Below are positions 16,075 through 24,660 of a stretch of DNA of 64,000 bases, piece by piece (positions within the stretch are counted from its first letter, which is position 1; every line of letters begins with the position of its first letter). The notes under the pieces are model-generated. The model had not been told where the DNA came from. It worked only from the letters and a program-made list of their open reading frames with translations, and did no database searches. The stretch is from NCBI RefSeq assembly GCF_016863535.1, contig NZ_BOPB01000022.1, positions 1-64,000 of the forward strand, written 5' to 3'. This DNA comes from Micromonospora lutea. GTDB lineage: Bacteria > Actinomycetota > Actinomycetes > Mycobacteriales > Micromonosporaceae. Both the position numbers and the translations under genes were made by a program.

Positions 16075-17277
16075 ATGCGCGTTGGCCTTGTCTGTGCCCA
16101 CGCCGCTGCGCCGCCGTTCGGCGACGGAACCGTCGTCGGCACCTACCAGCACATCGCACGGGTCGCGGCCGAGTTGGCCGGGCGGGGTCACGACGTGCGG
16201 GTGTACGTCCGCCGGGACGATCCCGAGGTGACCGAGACCGACACGGTGGACGGCTACCGGGTGGAGCGGGCACCGGTGGGCCCGATCGAGCCGATCCCCA
16301 CGGCCGAGCTGGTGCCCTACGTGGCCGCGTTCGGTGAGTGGCTGGCCGACCGGTGGTCCGGCGACTGGACGCCCGAGGTGGTGCACGGTCACTACTGGGT
16401 CGGGGGTCTGGTCGCCGCACACGCGGTGCGGGAGACCGACATCCCGATGGTGCAGACGTTCCACTCGATCGGCATGGAACAGCTCCGCCACCTCGGCGCC
16501 CAGTACGACGGTCCGGGCACCCGCATTCCGTTGGAGCGTGCGCTGACCCGGGCGGTGGACATCGCGGTCGCCCAGTGCAACGACGAGGTCGATGAGCTGA
16601 CCCGGATGGGTCTGCAACGCACCTCGGTCGCGATGGTCCCGACCGGCGTCGACATCGAGCGTTTCCACCCTGACGGCGAGGCCGCCCCGCGCGAGCAGCG
16701 CCCCCGGATCCTCTCGGTGGGTGGGCTCGGGCGGGGCCACGGCCAGGAGGACCTGATCCGGGCGATGCGCCTGGTCGGTGACGCGGAGCTGGTGATCGCC
16801 GGAGGGCCACCGGCGGACCAGCTGGCCAACCATGCCGAGGCGCGCCTGCTGCGCGAGCTGGCCGATCGCGTCGGGGTCGGCGAGCAGGTGCAGCTGGTCG
16901 GCGCGGTACCACACGAGCAGATGGCCACCTGGTACCGCTCGGCCGACGTGGTGGCCTGCACGCCGCACTACTCCTCTGCCGGGCGGGTGTCGCTGGAGGC
17001 GATGGCCTGTGGTGTCCCGGTGGTGGGCTACGCCATGGGCGGCATCGCCGACGCCGTGGTCGACGAGGTGACCGGCAAGCTGGTGCCACCGGGCGACGTA
17101 CGCACCCTCGGGATGACGCTGCGACGGCTGCTCACCGACAACGCGGGCCGGTTCGCCTACGGGCACGCCGCGGTCGACCGGGTGCGGTGCAGTTACACCT
17201 GGGAGCGTACGGCCAGCGCACTGGAGCGGCTCTACGAGCGGGTGGTGGGCCGGCGTAAGCCGGTCGAGGCGGCCTGA
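16075..17277 (+). CDS. GT4-family glycosyltransferase
   Basis: A 400-residue GT-B glycosyltransferase of family 4. The N-terminal Rossmann domain starts MRVGLVCAHAAAPPFGDGT. The C-terminal domain has the typical GVDIERFHP and, near the end, SLEAMACGVPVVGYAMGG, which holds the conserved donor-binding glutamate. It has no signal or membrane segment and should act at the cytoplasmic face. The sugar acceptor is unknown. An AGGTGACC site precedes the ATG. Its last 46 bp overlap the 3' end of the convergent transporter gene. Confidence 0.85.
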   Translation: MRVGLVCAHAAAPPFGDGTVVGTYQHIARVAAELAGRGHDVRVYVRRDDPEVTETDTVDGYRVERAPVGPIEPIPTAELVPYVAAFGEWLADRWSGDWTPEVVHGHYWVGGLVAAHAVRETDIPMVQTFHSIGMEQLRHLGAQYDGPGTRIPLERALTRAVDIAVAQCNDEVDELTRMGLQRTSVAMVPTGVDIERFHPDGEAAPREQRPRILSVGGLGRGHGQEDLIRAMRLVGDAELVIAGGPPADQLANHAEARLLRELADRVGVGEQVQLVGAVPHEQMATWYRSADVVACTPHYSSAGRVSLEAMACGVPVVGYAMGGIADAVVDEVTGKLVPPGDVRTLGMTLRRLLTDNAGRFAYGHAAVDRVRCSYTWERTASALERLYERVVGRRKPVEAA

Positions 17278-18230
17278 GGCAGCGGGTCTCCCACACCCAC
17301 ACGCACACCCGTGACCTCGCAGCCGGCAGCGGCCGGCTGGGCCACGAGCGGCGGCGGGACACCGACCACCGCCCGACTGGTCTCCCGGGCCACAGCGTGC
17401 TGGTGTTGCGGCTCCGCGTACCGGGTGAGCCCGACGACCGCGACGAGGGTGATCAGGAAACCGACCCCGGCGAGCCATTCGCGGCCCGGCCAGATCTTGT
17501 CGTTGAGCAGCAGCAGCCCGACGATGGCGGCGGGCACCGCCCCGGCCGCGTCCATGGCGGCCACCGCGGCCGTGGTGGAACCGCGCTGCATCGCCAGCCC
17601 GAGCAGCAGCTGACCCACCACGGAATGGGCGATGAGCAGATAGAGCAGCGGGTCGCTGAGGAACGCGTCCCAACTCGACGCGGAGGCCAACGGTCGGGCC
17701 GCCACCGCGGCGGCGGAGAAGGCCAGCCCGGCCAGTGACCCGAGCGCCACCGAGCCGGGCGCGCCGTGCAGCCGGACCGCGAAGAAGCCCAGCACCGCGA
17801 TCACCGCCAGGGTCACCAGCAATGCGATCATGCCCTCGGTGCCGAGGGCCTTCGACGGTGCCGGCCGGGCGGCGAGCACCAGCGCGGTGATTCCGGCGAA
17901 GAGCAGCACCAGCAGCGCGACCTCGGCCGCTGGTAGCCGCCACTTCAGCAGGATCACGCCGAGCAGGGCGGTGACGCCGAGTCCGGCGGCCACGCTCGCC
18001 TGCACCAGGAACAGCGGCAGGTCCCGTCGGGACAGGAAGGCCAGGACGAAGCCGGCGACCTGGCAGGCCAGCCCGACCAGGTAGGTGCGATGCCCGGCCA
18101 GCCGCAGCAACAGCCCGGGATCGAAGGTGTGATGCACTGTCGTACGGGCGGCGGCCACCGACTGCAACAGGTTGGCGACGCCGTACGCGACGATCATCGC
18201 AGCCAGGAAACACCAACCCGAGGTAGCCAC
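17232..18230 (-). CDS. DMT-like multi-helix membrane protein
   Basis: A protein of about 332 residues with nine or ten hydrophobic helices, resembling the drug/metabolite transporter (EamA-like) fold: alternating helices with LLNDKIWPGREWLAGVGFLI close to the end, as in EmrE/EamA carriers. The start is uncertain; GTG at 18230 is used, and ATG at 18197 begins at the first helix. The C-terminal tail of about 45 residues is hydrophilic and overlaps the 3' end of the glycosyltransferase gene by 46 bp. The substrate is unknown. Confidence 0.75.
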   Translation of the reverse strand: MATSGWCFLAAMIVAYGVANLLQSVAAARTTVHHTFDPGLLLRLAGHRTYLVGLACQVAGFVLAFLSRRDLPLFLVQASVAAGLGVTALLGVILLKWRLPAAEVALLVLLFAGITALVLAARPAPSKALGTEGMIALLVTLAVIAVLGFFAVRLHGAPGSVALGSLAGLAFSAAAVAARPLASASSWDAFLSDPLLYLLIAHSVVGQLLLGLAMQRGSTTAAVAAMDAAGAVPAAIVGLLLLNDKIWPGREWLAGVGFLITLVAVVGLTRYAEPQHQHAVARETSRAVVGVPPPLVAQPAAAGCEVTGVRVGVGDPLPQAASTGLRRPTTRS

Positions 18231-18246
18231 CTGGCGAGGATAGAGG

Positions 18247-19059
18247 TTACCCGGCGTCAATGCGCGGCGGGCTGCCGAGCCGCCGAAGGATGTCGGGATG
18301 CAGCGCGCCGTTGCTGGCCAGGGTGCTGTTGTCGCCACCGGCCGGAGCTGGACGGCCGGACATATCGGTGATCCTGCCCCCCGCTTCGGTCACGATGGGT
18401 ACCAACGCGGCCACGTCCCAGAGCGACAACTCGGGCTCGATCATCACGTCCAGCGCGCCTTCGGCCAACAGCATGTAACCGTAGAAGTCGCCGTAGGCCC
18501 GACTGCGCCAGGTGTCGCGCATCAGTTGGAGCACCGCGTCGAGCCGGCCCGCCTTCTCCCAACCGTCCAGCGAGGAGTAGCAGAGGCTGGCGTCGGCCAA
18601 CCGGTTCACCCCGGACACCCGGATGGGCGTACCTCGGGAGGCGTCCGGGCCCGCGTACGCTCCGGTGCCCCGCGCCGCCCACCAGCGGCGGCCCAGGGCC
18701 GGCGCGGAGACCAGACCGGCGACCGGATGGCCGTCCTCCAGCAGGGCGATCAGAGTGGCCCAGATCGGTACCCCCCGGACGAAGTTCTTGGTGCCGTCGA
18801 TCGGGTCCACCACCCACTGGCGGGTTCCGGCGGTGGGTGTCTCGCCGTACTCCTCCCCGAGCAGCCCGTCGTCGGGCCGGTGCTCGGCGAGCAGGGCGCG
18901 GATCTCGCGTTCCACGGCGGTGTCCGCGTCGGAGACCGGCGTCAGGTCGGGCTTCGACTCGACCCGCAGGTCCAGGGCGCGGAACCGGGCCGTCGACAAG
19001 GCGTCGGCGGCGTCGGCGAGCCGGTGGGCGAGGGTCAGGTCAGCGACGTAACCGGTCAT
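18247..19059 (-). CDS. hisN: Histidinol-phosphatase, inositol monophosphatase family
   Basis: A 270-residue member of the Mg-dependent inositol monophosphatase family. Metal-binding motifs are EEYGE, DPIDGTKNF (the DPxDGT signature) and LWDVAALVPIVTEAGG. In actinobacteria the member next to aroA and rsgA acts as histidinol-phosphatase in histidine synthesis, so I assign hisN from context; a general IMPase role is the alternative. ATG at 19059 is used; GTG at 19068 is possible. It lies about 90 bp downstream of rsgA on the same strand. Confidence 0.85.
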   Translation of the reverse strand: MTGYVADLTLAHRLADAADALSTARFRALDLRVESKPDLTPVSDADTAVEREIRALLAEHRPDDGLLGEEYGETPTAGTRQWVVDPIDGTKNFVRGVPIWATLIALLEDGHPVAGLVSAPALGRRWWAARGTGAYAGPDASRGTPIRVSGVNRLADASLCYSSLDGWEKAGRLDAVLQLMRDTWRSRAYGDFYGYMLLAEGALDVMIEPELSLWDVAALVPIVTEAGGRITDMSGRPAPAGGDNSTLASNGALHPDILRRLGSPPRIDAG

Positions 19060-19151
19060 GCCGGACACGGTAGCGACGCCGGCACCGGGCCGGCGCCCGG
19101 GGCCCGCGCCGGTAGGTCGTCAGGTGCCGAGTCGGGTGCGCGCCCGCCGGG

Positions 19152-20225
19152 TCACTCCGGCTGCCCGCGCGGGTCGGGCTCGCTCCGTGCGTCGGTCTCG
19201 CCGGCGCGGGAGGCCAGCAATCGGCGGTACGAGGTCAGCCGGCGCGCATCGGCCCGTCCTGCCGCCACCCAACCGTCGAGTGCGCAGTCGGCCTCGTCGG
19301 CGGTGTGTGGGCAGTTCGGCGGGCAGTCGGCGGTGGCCTCGATCAGGTCCGGGAAGCCGTGCAGCAGGCTCTCGGCCGAGACGTGGGCCAGCCCGAAGCT
19401 GCGGACGCCCGGGGTGTCCACGATCCAGCCCGGGTCCTGCTGCGCGTCGGGTGGCGCGGGTAGCCGCAACGCCACCGCGCTGGTCGAGGTGTGCCGTCCC
19501 CGCCCGATCGCGCTGACCGTGCCGACCGCCCGCTCGGCCTCCGGCACCAGGCGGTTGACAAGTGTCGACTTGCCCACCCCGGAATGCCCGACGAGCACCG
19601 AGACCCGGCCGGTCAGCAGGCTGCGCAGCGCGTCCAGTGGGGAGTCCGGCCGGAGGAGCAGGTACGGCAGTTCCAACTCGGTGTAGTAGTCGAGCACCGC
19701 CTCGGGCCCGGCCAGATCGGCCTTGGTCAGGCAGAGCAGCGGTTCGATGCCGGCGTCGTACGCGGCGACCAGGCAGCGGTCGATGAACCCGGTACGCGGC
19801 GGCGGGTCGGCCAGCGCGCTGACGATCACGAGTTGGTCGGCGTTGGCGACCACCACCCGTTCCAGCCGCCCCTCAGCGGTGCTGGCGTCGTCCTCGGCGG
19901 TCCGCCGCAGCACCGACCGGCGTGGTTCGATCCGAACGATGCGGGCCAGCGTTCCGGAGGAGCCGGAGGTGTCACCGACCAGCCCCACCCGGTCGCCGAC
20001 CACGACCGACTTGCGGCCCAGTTCGCGGGCACGCATCGCGGTGATGGTGGGGTCGTCCGGCCCGGCCCCGGGCCGCACGCAGGTGTACCGCCCACGGTCC
20101 ACCGCGATGACGAAACCGTCCTTGGCGTCGGCGTGCTGTGGCCGGGTGCGGGTACGTGGGCGTGAGGACCTGCCGGGTCGGACCCGGACGTCGTCCTCGT
20201 CGTACTCTCGCCGCCTGGTCGCCAG
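19152..20225 (-). CDS. rsgA: Ribosome small-subunit-dependent GTPase RsgA
   Basis: RsgA, a circularly permuted GTPase that assists late 30S maturation. It has an OB-fold N-terminal part, G4 motif LTKAD, G1 motif GHSGVGKST, G3 DTPG and a C-terminal zinc knuckle CPPNCPHTADEADC. Coding clearly extends upstream of the first GTG (20102): the frame stays open and reads EYDEDDVRVRPG and RPRTRTRPQHADA, which is the conserved actinobacterial N-terminal extension. No ATG, GTG or TTG exists in frame there. I therefore set the start at CTG 20225, which has AAGGGG six bases upstream and lies 19 bp after the aroA stop. This gives 357 residues. A shorter 316-residue form from 20102 is the alternative. Confidence 0.85.
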   Translation of the reverse strand: MATRRREYDEDDVRVRPGRSSRPRTRTRPQHADAKDGFVIAVDRGRYTCVRPGAGPDDPTITAMRARELGRKSVVVGDRVGLVGDTSGSSGTLARIVRIEPRRSVLRRTAEDDASTAEGRLERVVVANADQLVIVSALADPPPRTGFIDRCLVAAYDAGIEPLLCLTKADLAGPEAVLDYYTELELPYLLLRPDSPLDALRSLLTGRVSVLVGHSGVGKSTLVNRLVPEAERAVGTVSAIGRGRHTSTSAVALRLPAPPDAQQDPGWIVDTPGVRSFGLAHVSAESLLHGFPDLIEATADCPPNCPHTADEADCALDGWVAAGRADARRLTSYRRLLASRAGETDARSEPDPRGQPE

Positions 20226-20244
20226 GGTCGGCCCCTTCTTCCGC

Positions 20245-21540
20245 TCAGCTCTTACCGGTCACCAGTGCCGACCATAGCGCCGGAAACTCGGGCATGGTCT
20301 TCGAGGTGCACGACACGTCGTCCAGCTCGACGCCCGGGACGACCAGCCCGGCCACCGCCGCCGCGTGCGCCATGCGGTGATCGTGGTAGGTACGGAACAC
20401 GCCTCCGTGCAACGGTCGGGGCCGGATCTCCAAGCCGTCGGCCAACTCGGCGATGTCCGCGCCGAGGCCGGTGAACTCCCGAACCAGCGCGGCCAGCCGG
20501 TCGGTCTCGTGGCCACGGATGTGGCTGATCCCGGTGAACACCGAGGGCGAGTCGGCGAGCATGGCCAGCGCGGTCAGCGCCGGGGTCAGCTCGCTGACGT
20601 CGGACAGGTCGGCCTGCAGCCCCTTCACCGGACCGGTGCCGCGCACCGTCAACCCCTCGGTGGTGAGGGTGACCGTCGCCCCCATCTGCTGCAACAGTGA
20701 GCGCAGCCGCTCCACCGGCTGGGCGCTGCCCCGCGCCGGCCAGCCGCGCAGGGTCACCTCACCGCCGGTGACCAGGGCGGCGGCGAAGAACGGCACCGCA
20801 CCGGAGAGGTCTGGCTCGATCTCCCAGCCGCGCCCGGTCAACGGCCCCGGCTCGACCGCCCAGACGTCGGGGGTGCTGTCGTCGACCGCGGCACCGGCGG
20901 CACGCAGCATCTGCACGGTCATCCGCAGGTGCGGCGCGGAGGGCACCGGCGGGCCGACGTGCCGGACCACCAACCCACGGTCGAAGCGTGGGGCGGCGAG
21001 CAGCAGGCCGGAGACCAGTTGGCTGGAGGCGGAGGCGTCGATGACGACCTCACCGCCGGTCACCCGGCCAGCGCCCAGGACCACCAGGGGCAGGCTGCCA
21101 GAGGCGGGGGTGTCGACGCGTACCCCGAGTGAGCGCAGCGCCTCGATCAGCGGGCCGAGCGGGCGGGTGCGGGCCTGCGGGTCACCGTCGAGGGTGACCT
21201 GCCCGTCGGCCAGTCCCGCCACCGGGGGTACGAAGCGCATGATCGTGCCGGCGAGCCCCACGTCGACCTGGGCCGGACCGAACAACCGGTGCGGCCGGAC
21301 CAGCCAGCGGTCGTCGTCGGCGATCGAGACGTGGGCCCCCATCGCCCGCAGCGCGGCGGCCATCAGTTCGGTGTCCCGGGCCCGCAGCGGTCGGGACAGT
21401 GTCGAGGGGCCGGTGGCCAGCGCGCTGAGCACCAGGGCGCGGTTGGTCATCGACTTGGAGCCGGGCAGGCGCAGCGACGCCGACACCGGGTCGCTGGCCG
21501 TCGGTGCGGTCCACGGCTGTAGCGGCCGGGTCGCGGTCAT
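20245..21540 (-). CDS. aroA: EPSP synthase
   Basis: 3-phosphoshikimate 1-carboxyvinyltransferase, 431 residues, sixth step of the shikimate pathway. Signatures are LPGSKSMTNRALVLSALA near the start (shikimate-phosphate lysine), the QARTRPLGP segment, DASASSQLVSGLLLAAP and RGHETDRLAALV near the end. ATG at 21540 has an excellent GGAGG site. It leads the aroA-rsgA-hisN operon; the three are tightly packed on the minus strand. The divergent SRAP gene starts 113 bp away. Confidence 0.96.
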   Translation of the reverse strand: MTATRPLQPWTAPTASDPVSASLRLPGSKSMTNRALVLSALATGPSTLSRPLRARDTELMAAALRAMGAHVSIADDDRWLVRPHRLFGPAQVDVGLAGTIMRFVPPVAGLADGQVTLDGDPQARTRPLGPLIEALRSLGVRVDTPASGSLPLVVLGAGRVTGGEVVIDASASSQLVSGLLLAAPRFDRGLVVRHVGPPVPSAPHLRMTVQMLRAAGAAVDDSTPDVWAVEPGPLTGRGWEIEPDLSGAVPFFAAALVTGGEVTLRGWPARGSAQPVERLRSLLQQMGATVTLTTEGLTVRGTGPVKGLQADLSDVSELTPALTALAMLADSPSVFTGISHIRGHETDRLAALVREFTGLGADIAELADGLEIRPRPLHGGVFRTYHDHRMAHAAAVAGLVVPGVELDDVSCTSKTMPEFPALWSALVTGKS

Positions 21541-21653
21541 GTTCCCCACACCTCCATTCTGCCGTGCGGCAGCCCTGGTGGCTGCCACGGTCATCGGTCA
21601 CTCCCGGGGAACGGGACGAATCGCTCGGCGGGCGGCGCGCTAGCGTGAGTGGC

Positions 21654-22364
21654 ATGTGCGGGAGGTACGCCACGACCCGGAGCGCCGGTGACCTGAGCGG
21701 CCTGTTCGAGGCCGTCGACGAAACCGGTGCCGGGTTGGTCGCCGATCACAATGTGGCCCCGACCGATCCGGTGCCGCTGGTCCGGGTCAGCGCTGAGGGG
21801 CACCGGGCGCTCTCGCTGGGTCGGTGGGGGCTGGTCCCGCCGTGGTCCCGGTCGCCCGCGGGAGCGGCCCGCATGATCAACGCGCGTGCCGAGACGGTCG
21901 CCACCAGTCGGGCGTACGCTCCGGCCTTCGCCCGCCGACGGTGTCTGGTGCCCGCCGACGGGTGGTACGAGTGGGTGCGGCTGTCCGGCGGCACGAAGCA
22001 GCCGTACTTCATGACCCCGCGCGACGGCTCGGTGCTCGCCTTCGCCGGCATCTGGTCGCTCTGGGACGGCCCGGACACCACGCTGCTGACCTTCAGTGTG
22101 CTGACCACCGTGGCCCTCGGTGAACTGGCCGAGGTGCATGACCGGATGCCCTTGCTGCTGCCGCCCGAGCGCTGGGCGACCTGGCTGGGTGGCGTCGGCG
22201 ATGCGGCTGAGCTGCTGGTGCCGCCGTCGAGGGATTGGCTGGCCCGGTTGGAGGTGCGACCGGTGGGGCAGGCCGTGGGTGATGTCCGCAATGACGGCCC
22301 CGAGCTGACCGCCCGGGTGCCGCTGACCCGCCCCGCGGACCCGACGGAGATGACGCTCTTCTGA
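21654..22364 (+). CDS. SRAP domain protein (YedK/HMCES family)
   Basis: A 236-residue SOS-response-associated peptidase family protein. Cys2 directly after the initiator methionine (MCGRY) is the residue that forms a thiazolidine crosslink with abasic sites in single-stranded DNA. INARAET, ADGWYEW and EVHDRMP give the conserved Asn, Glu and His of the active site. It protects abasic sites during replication. ATG at 21654 is fixed by the required Cys2. Confidence 0.93.
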   Translation: MCGRYATTRSAGDLSGLFEAVDETGAGLVADHNVAPTDPVPLVRVSAEGHRALSLGRWGLVPPWSRSPAGAARMINARAETVATSRAYAPAFARRRCLVPADGWYEWVRLSGGTKQPYFMTPRDGSVLAFAGIWSLWDGPDTTLLTFSVLTTVALGELAEVHDRMPLLLPPERWATWLGGVGDAAELLVPPSRDWLARLEVRPVGQAVGDVRNDGPELTARVPLTRPADPTEMTLF

Positions 22365-22562
22365 TCACGCCCCGCACACATTGTCGGGAGTGATTTGCTG
22401 CGGTTCCGGGTGAAAGGTGACCCGAACCTTCTGCCAACTTCCCGGCGAAGTCTTGTCCCCGTGTGCGTAAGTGCGATAGAACACAGCGCCGGTGTTGGGT
22501 GTCGTTCACGTCGGGTGAGCAACATTCATCGATCTTGCTGGTCCCACGGGGGAGGTGGGTGG

Positions 22563-22955
22563 ATGACACGGGCGCGTATGCCCCGTCCGCACGAGGTGGC
22601 CGCCGCGCGACGTGATCCGCGACTGTTGCGGGCGTTGCGTGAGCGGCGACAGGATGAAGCCTGGCGTACCAGAGGCACCTGTCAGAGCGTCGACCCGGAA
22701 ACGTTCTTTCCGGCGCCGAACGAGCCGGCCGACGCGGCGGTGGCCCTGTGCCGCAGCTGCGACGTGCAGGGTTCCTGCCTGGCCTGGGCGTTGGAGGTCG
22801 GCGACTGTCACGGCGTCTGGGGTGGCACCACCCCACGGGAGCGGCGGGCGATGCTGGTGGCCTGGCGCAGCGAGGTGCAACCCGACCCGGAGGCCGCCGG
22901 TGAGCCGGGCCCGCCGGTGCGCGACCGACTGCTCACCCTGGTGCCGTTGAGCTGA
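22563..22955 (+). CDS. WhiB family Fe-S transcriptional regulator
   Basis: A 130-residue Wbl protein. Four cysteines bind the 4Fe-4S cluster: Cys40, Cys63, Cys66 and Cys72 (CRSCDVQGSC); an extra Cys82 is present. The G-V-W-G-G turn is at 84-88, followed by a basic helix. An N-terminal extension of about 38 residues (arginine-rich) precedes the core and distinguishes it from WhiB1. The ATG at 22563 has GGAGGTG five bases upstream. Wbl proteins usually act by binding the housekeeping sigma factor; its targets are unknown. A 198-bp upstream region probably contains its promoter. Confidence 0.88.
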   Translation: MTRARMPRPHEVAAARRDPRLLRALRERRQDEAWRTRGTCQSVDPETFFPAPNEPADAAVALCRSCDVQGSCLAWALEVGDCHGVWGGTTPRERRAMLVAWRSEVQPDPEAAGEPGPPVRDRLLTLVPLS

Positions 22956-22995
22956 TCGGCGCGGCATCGGCCCGGTCGACGGGTTCAATGGGCCG

Positions 22996-23610
22996 GTGCC
23001 CCACGACGACGTCATCGACACTCCGCGCGGTCCCGCCCAGGTCGACACCGACCAGCCGCCCGATGCGCCCCGAGCCCTGCTGGTGCTGGGTCACGGGGCC
23101 GGCGGTGGTGTCGACGCCCCGGATCTGATCGCCCTACGTGACGCGGCGGTGGCCGTCGGGCTGGTGGTGGTGCGCGTCACCCAGCCGTATCGGGTCGCCG
23201 GCCGACGCGCGCCGGCCCCGGCCGGGCACCTCGACGAGGCGTGGTGCGCGGTCCTGGCCGTGTTGAGGCAGCGGCATCCGGGCGTACCACTGGTGGTGGG
23301 TGGTCGCTCCAGCGGCGCGCGGGTGGCCTGCCGGACGGCGACCACGGTGGGTGCCGCCGGAGTCGTGGCACTCGCCTTTCCGCTGCATCCGCCCGGTCGA
23401 CCGGAGCGGAGCCGGGCCGGTGAGCTGGCGACCGGGTTGCCGACCCTGGTGGTGAACGGGGACCGGGACCCGTTCGGTGTGCCGGAACAGGGCCCGCGGG
23501 TGCGGGTGCTGGTCCGGCCGGGGGAGCGGCATGACCTACGGGGCGACCCGGCCGGTACGGCTGCCCTGGTGCGGAACTGGCTGCGCGAGCACGGCTGGGC
23601 GACCGCCTGA
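22996..23610 (+). CDS. Alpha/beta hydrolase (KANL3/Tex30-like)
   Basis: A 204-residue small alpha/beta hydrolase. LGHGAGGGVDAPDL near the start forms the oxyanion region, GGRSSGAR holds the nucleophile serine, and NGDRDPFG and ERHDLRG supply the acid and histidine. The compact length and GHGAGG motif match the Tex30/KANL3-like hydrolases. The substrate is unknown. GTG at 22996, 40 bp after the WhiB gene. Confidence 0.8.
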   Translation: MPHDDVIDTPRGPAQVDTDQPPDAPRALLVLGHGAGGGVDAPDLIALRDAAVAVGLVVVRVTQPYRVAGRRAPAPAGHLDEAWCAVLAVLRQRHPGVPLVVGGRSSGARVACRTATTVGAAGVVALAFPLHPPGRPERSRAGELATGLPTLVVNGDRDPFGVPEQGPRVRVLVRPGERHDLRGDPAGTAALVRNWLREHGWATA

Positions 23611-23718
23611 CGACTGCGGCCCCCCGGACCCGGTGCCGTTTCCGCCGGCCGCGCCGCTTCGTTGCACTCGATGGTGTCCCAGTGCCAGTCCGGGCGGCGA
23701 CACCGGGCTCCCAGGCCC

Positions 23719-23764
23719 TTCCTGGTCCCAGCCGCGGTCGCACCGCCGGGGCAGGGACCAGGAA
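23719..23764. terminator. Inverted repeat before the sigR promoter
   Basis: Perfect 11-nt arms at 23719-23729 and 23754-23764 enclose 24 nt that is itself GC-rich. It lies between the hydrolase gene and the sigR promoter and probably ends the upstream transcript. A regulatory role is possible. Confidence 0.5.
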
Positions 23765-23779
23765 CGCCCGGGCCGAGCC

Positions 23780-23806
23780 GGAATGTCCCACCCCACACCG
23801 CGTGTT
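23780..23806 (+). promoter_or_regulatory. SigR-type promoter of sigR
   Basis: GGAAT at 23780-23784 and GTT at 23804-23806 with 19 bp between. This matches the consensus known for the sigma-R/sigma-H group (GGAAT, 18-19 bp, GTT). The transcript would start shortly before the upstream GTG start of sigR, giving positive autoregulation. Confidence 0.75.
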
Positions 23807-23843
23807 GAACACCTCGGACAACCACTGTGCGAGGGGGTGACCG

Positions 23844-24659
23844 GTGCCGACCGAGATCCGGAGCCGGGAGCACGACGAGCGGGAGGCGCGGCAGCTCAGA
23901 CAGCTGCTGACCGGCCCGAAGTGGCCGGCGGCGGTGTCGCCGGTCGAGGTGGCGACGGGCACACCCGTCGGAACCGAATCTGCCAGAAGGCCGGTGCGCG
24001 TATCCTCGGCGGAGAAGCATCCAACCCGAGGGGATGTGCGGTTGACCACGGAGAAGACGGACGAGCGCAGGGCCCGGTTCGAACGGGACGCAATGCCATT
24101 CGTCGATCAGCTGTACGCGGCCGGCATGCGGATGACGCGTAACCCGGCGGATGCCGAGGACCTGGTCCAGGAGACCTACCTGAAGGCGTACGCCGCCTTC
24201 CACCAGTTTGAGCAGGGCACGAACCTGAAGGCCTGGCTCTACCGGATCCTGACCAACACCTACATCAACTCGTACCGCAAGCGGCAGCGCCAACCGGTGC
24301 AGGCACCCACCGACGAGATCACCGACTGGCAGTTGGCCGAGGCGGAGTCGCACACCTCCAGCGGGCTGCGTTCCGCCGAGACGGAGGCGCTCGACCGGCT
24401 GCCGGACAGCGATGTCAAGGAAGCCCTCCAGCAGTTGCCGGAGGAGTTCCGGCTGGCGGTCTACCTGACCGATGTCGAAGGCTTCTCCTACAAGGAGGTC
24501 GCCGACATCATGGGCACGCCGATCGGCACGGTGATGTCGCGGTTGCACCGCGGGCGTCGTAATCTGCGCAAGCTGCTTGAGGGATACGCCGCGGAGCGGG
24601 GTTTCTCCGCGGCCCAGCCGGCCCGGAGTTCGACCGCCGGCACCGGCCGGGAGGTGTGA
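23844..24659 (+). CDS. sigR: Redox-responsive ECF sigma factor SigR (SigH)
   Basis: An ECF sigma factor controlled by the thiol-disulfide anti-sigma factor RsrA. Region 2 has NPADAEDLVQETYLKAY and FEQGTNLKAWLYRILTNT; region 4 ends with GTPIGTVMSRLHRGRRNLR. The longest form starts at GTG 23844 behind GAGGGGGTGACCG and has 271 residues. The usual family core begins only near residue 67; TTG at 24042 with GAGGGG eight bases upstream, or GTG at 24036, would give a form of about 205 residues. Streptomyces is known to make a long unstable and a short stable SigR from such an arrangement. The SigR-type promoter lies just upstream of the long start. rsrA follows by one nucleotide. Confidence 0.93.
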   Translation: MPTEIRSREHDEREARQLRQLLTGPKWPAAVSPVEVATGTPVGTESARRPVRVSSAEKHPTRGDVRLTTEKTDERRARFERDAMPFVDQLYAAGMRMTRNPADAEDLVQETYLKAYAAFHQFEQGTNLKAWLYRILTNTYINSYRKRQRQPVQAPTDEITDWQLAEAESHTSSGLRSAETEALDRLPDSDVKEALQQLPEEFRLAVYLTDVEGFSYKEVADIMGTPIGTVMSRLHRGRRNLRKLLEGYAAERGFSAAQPARSSTAGTGREV

Positions 24660-24660
24660 C

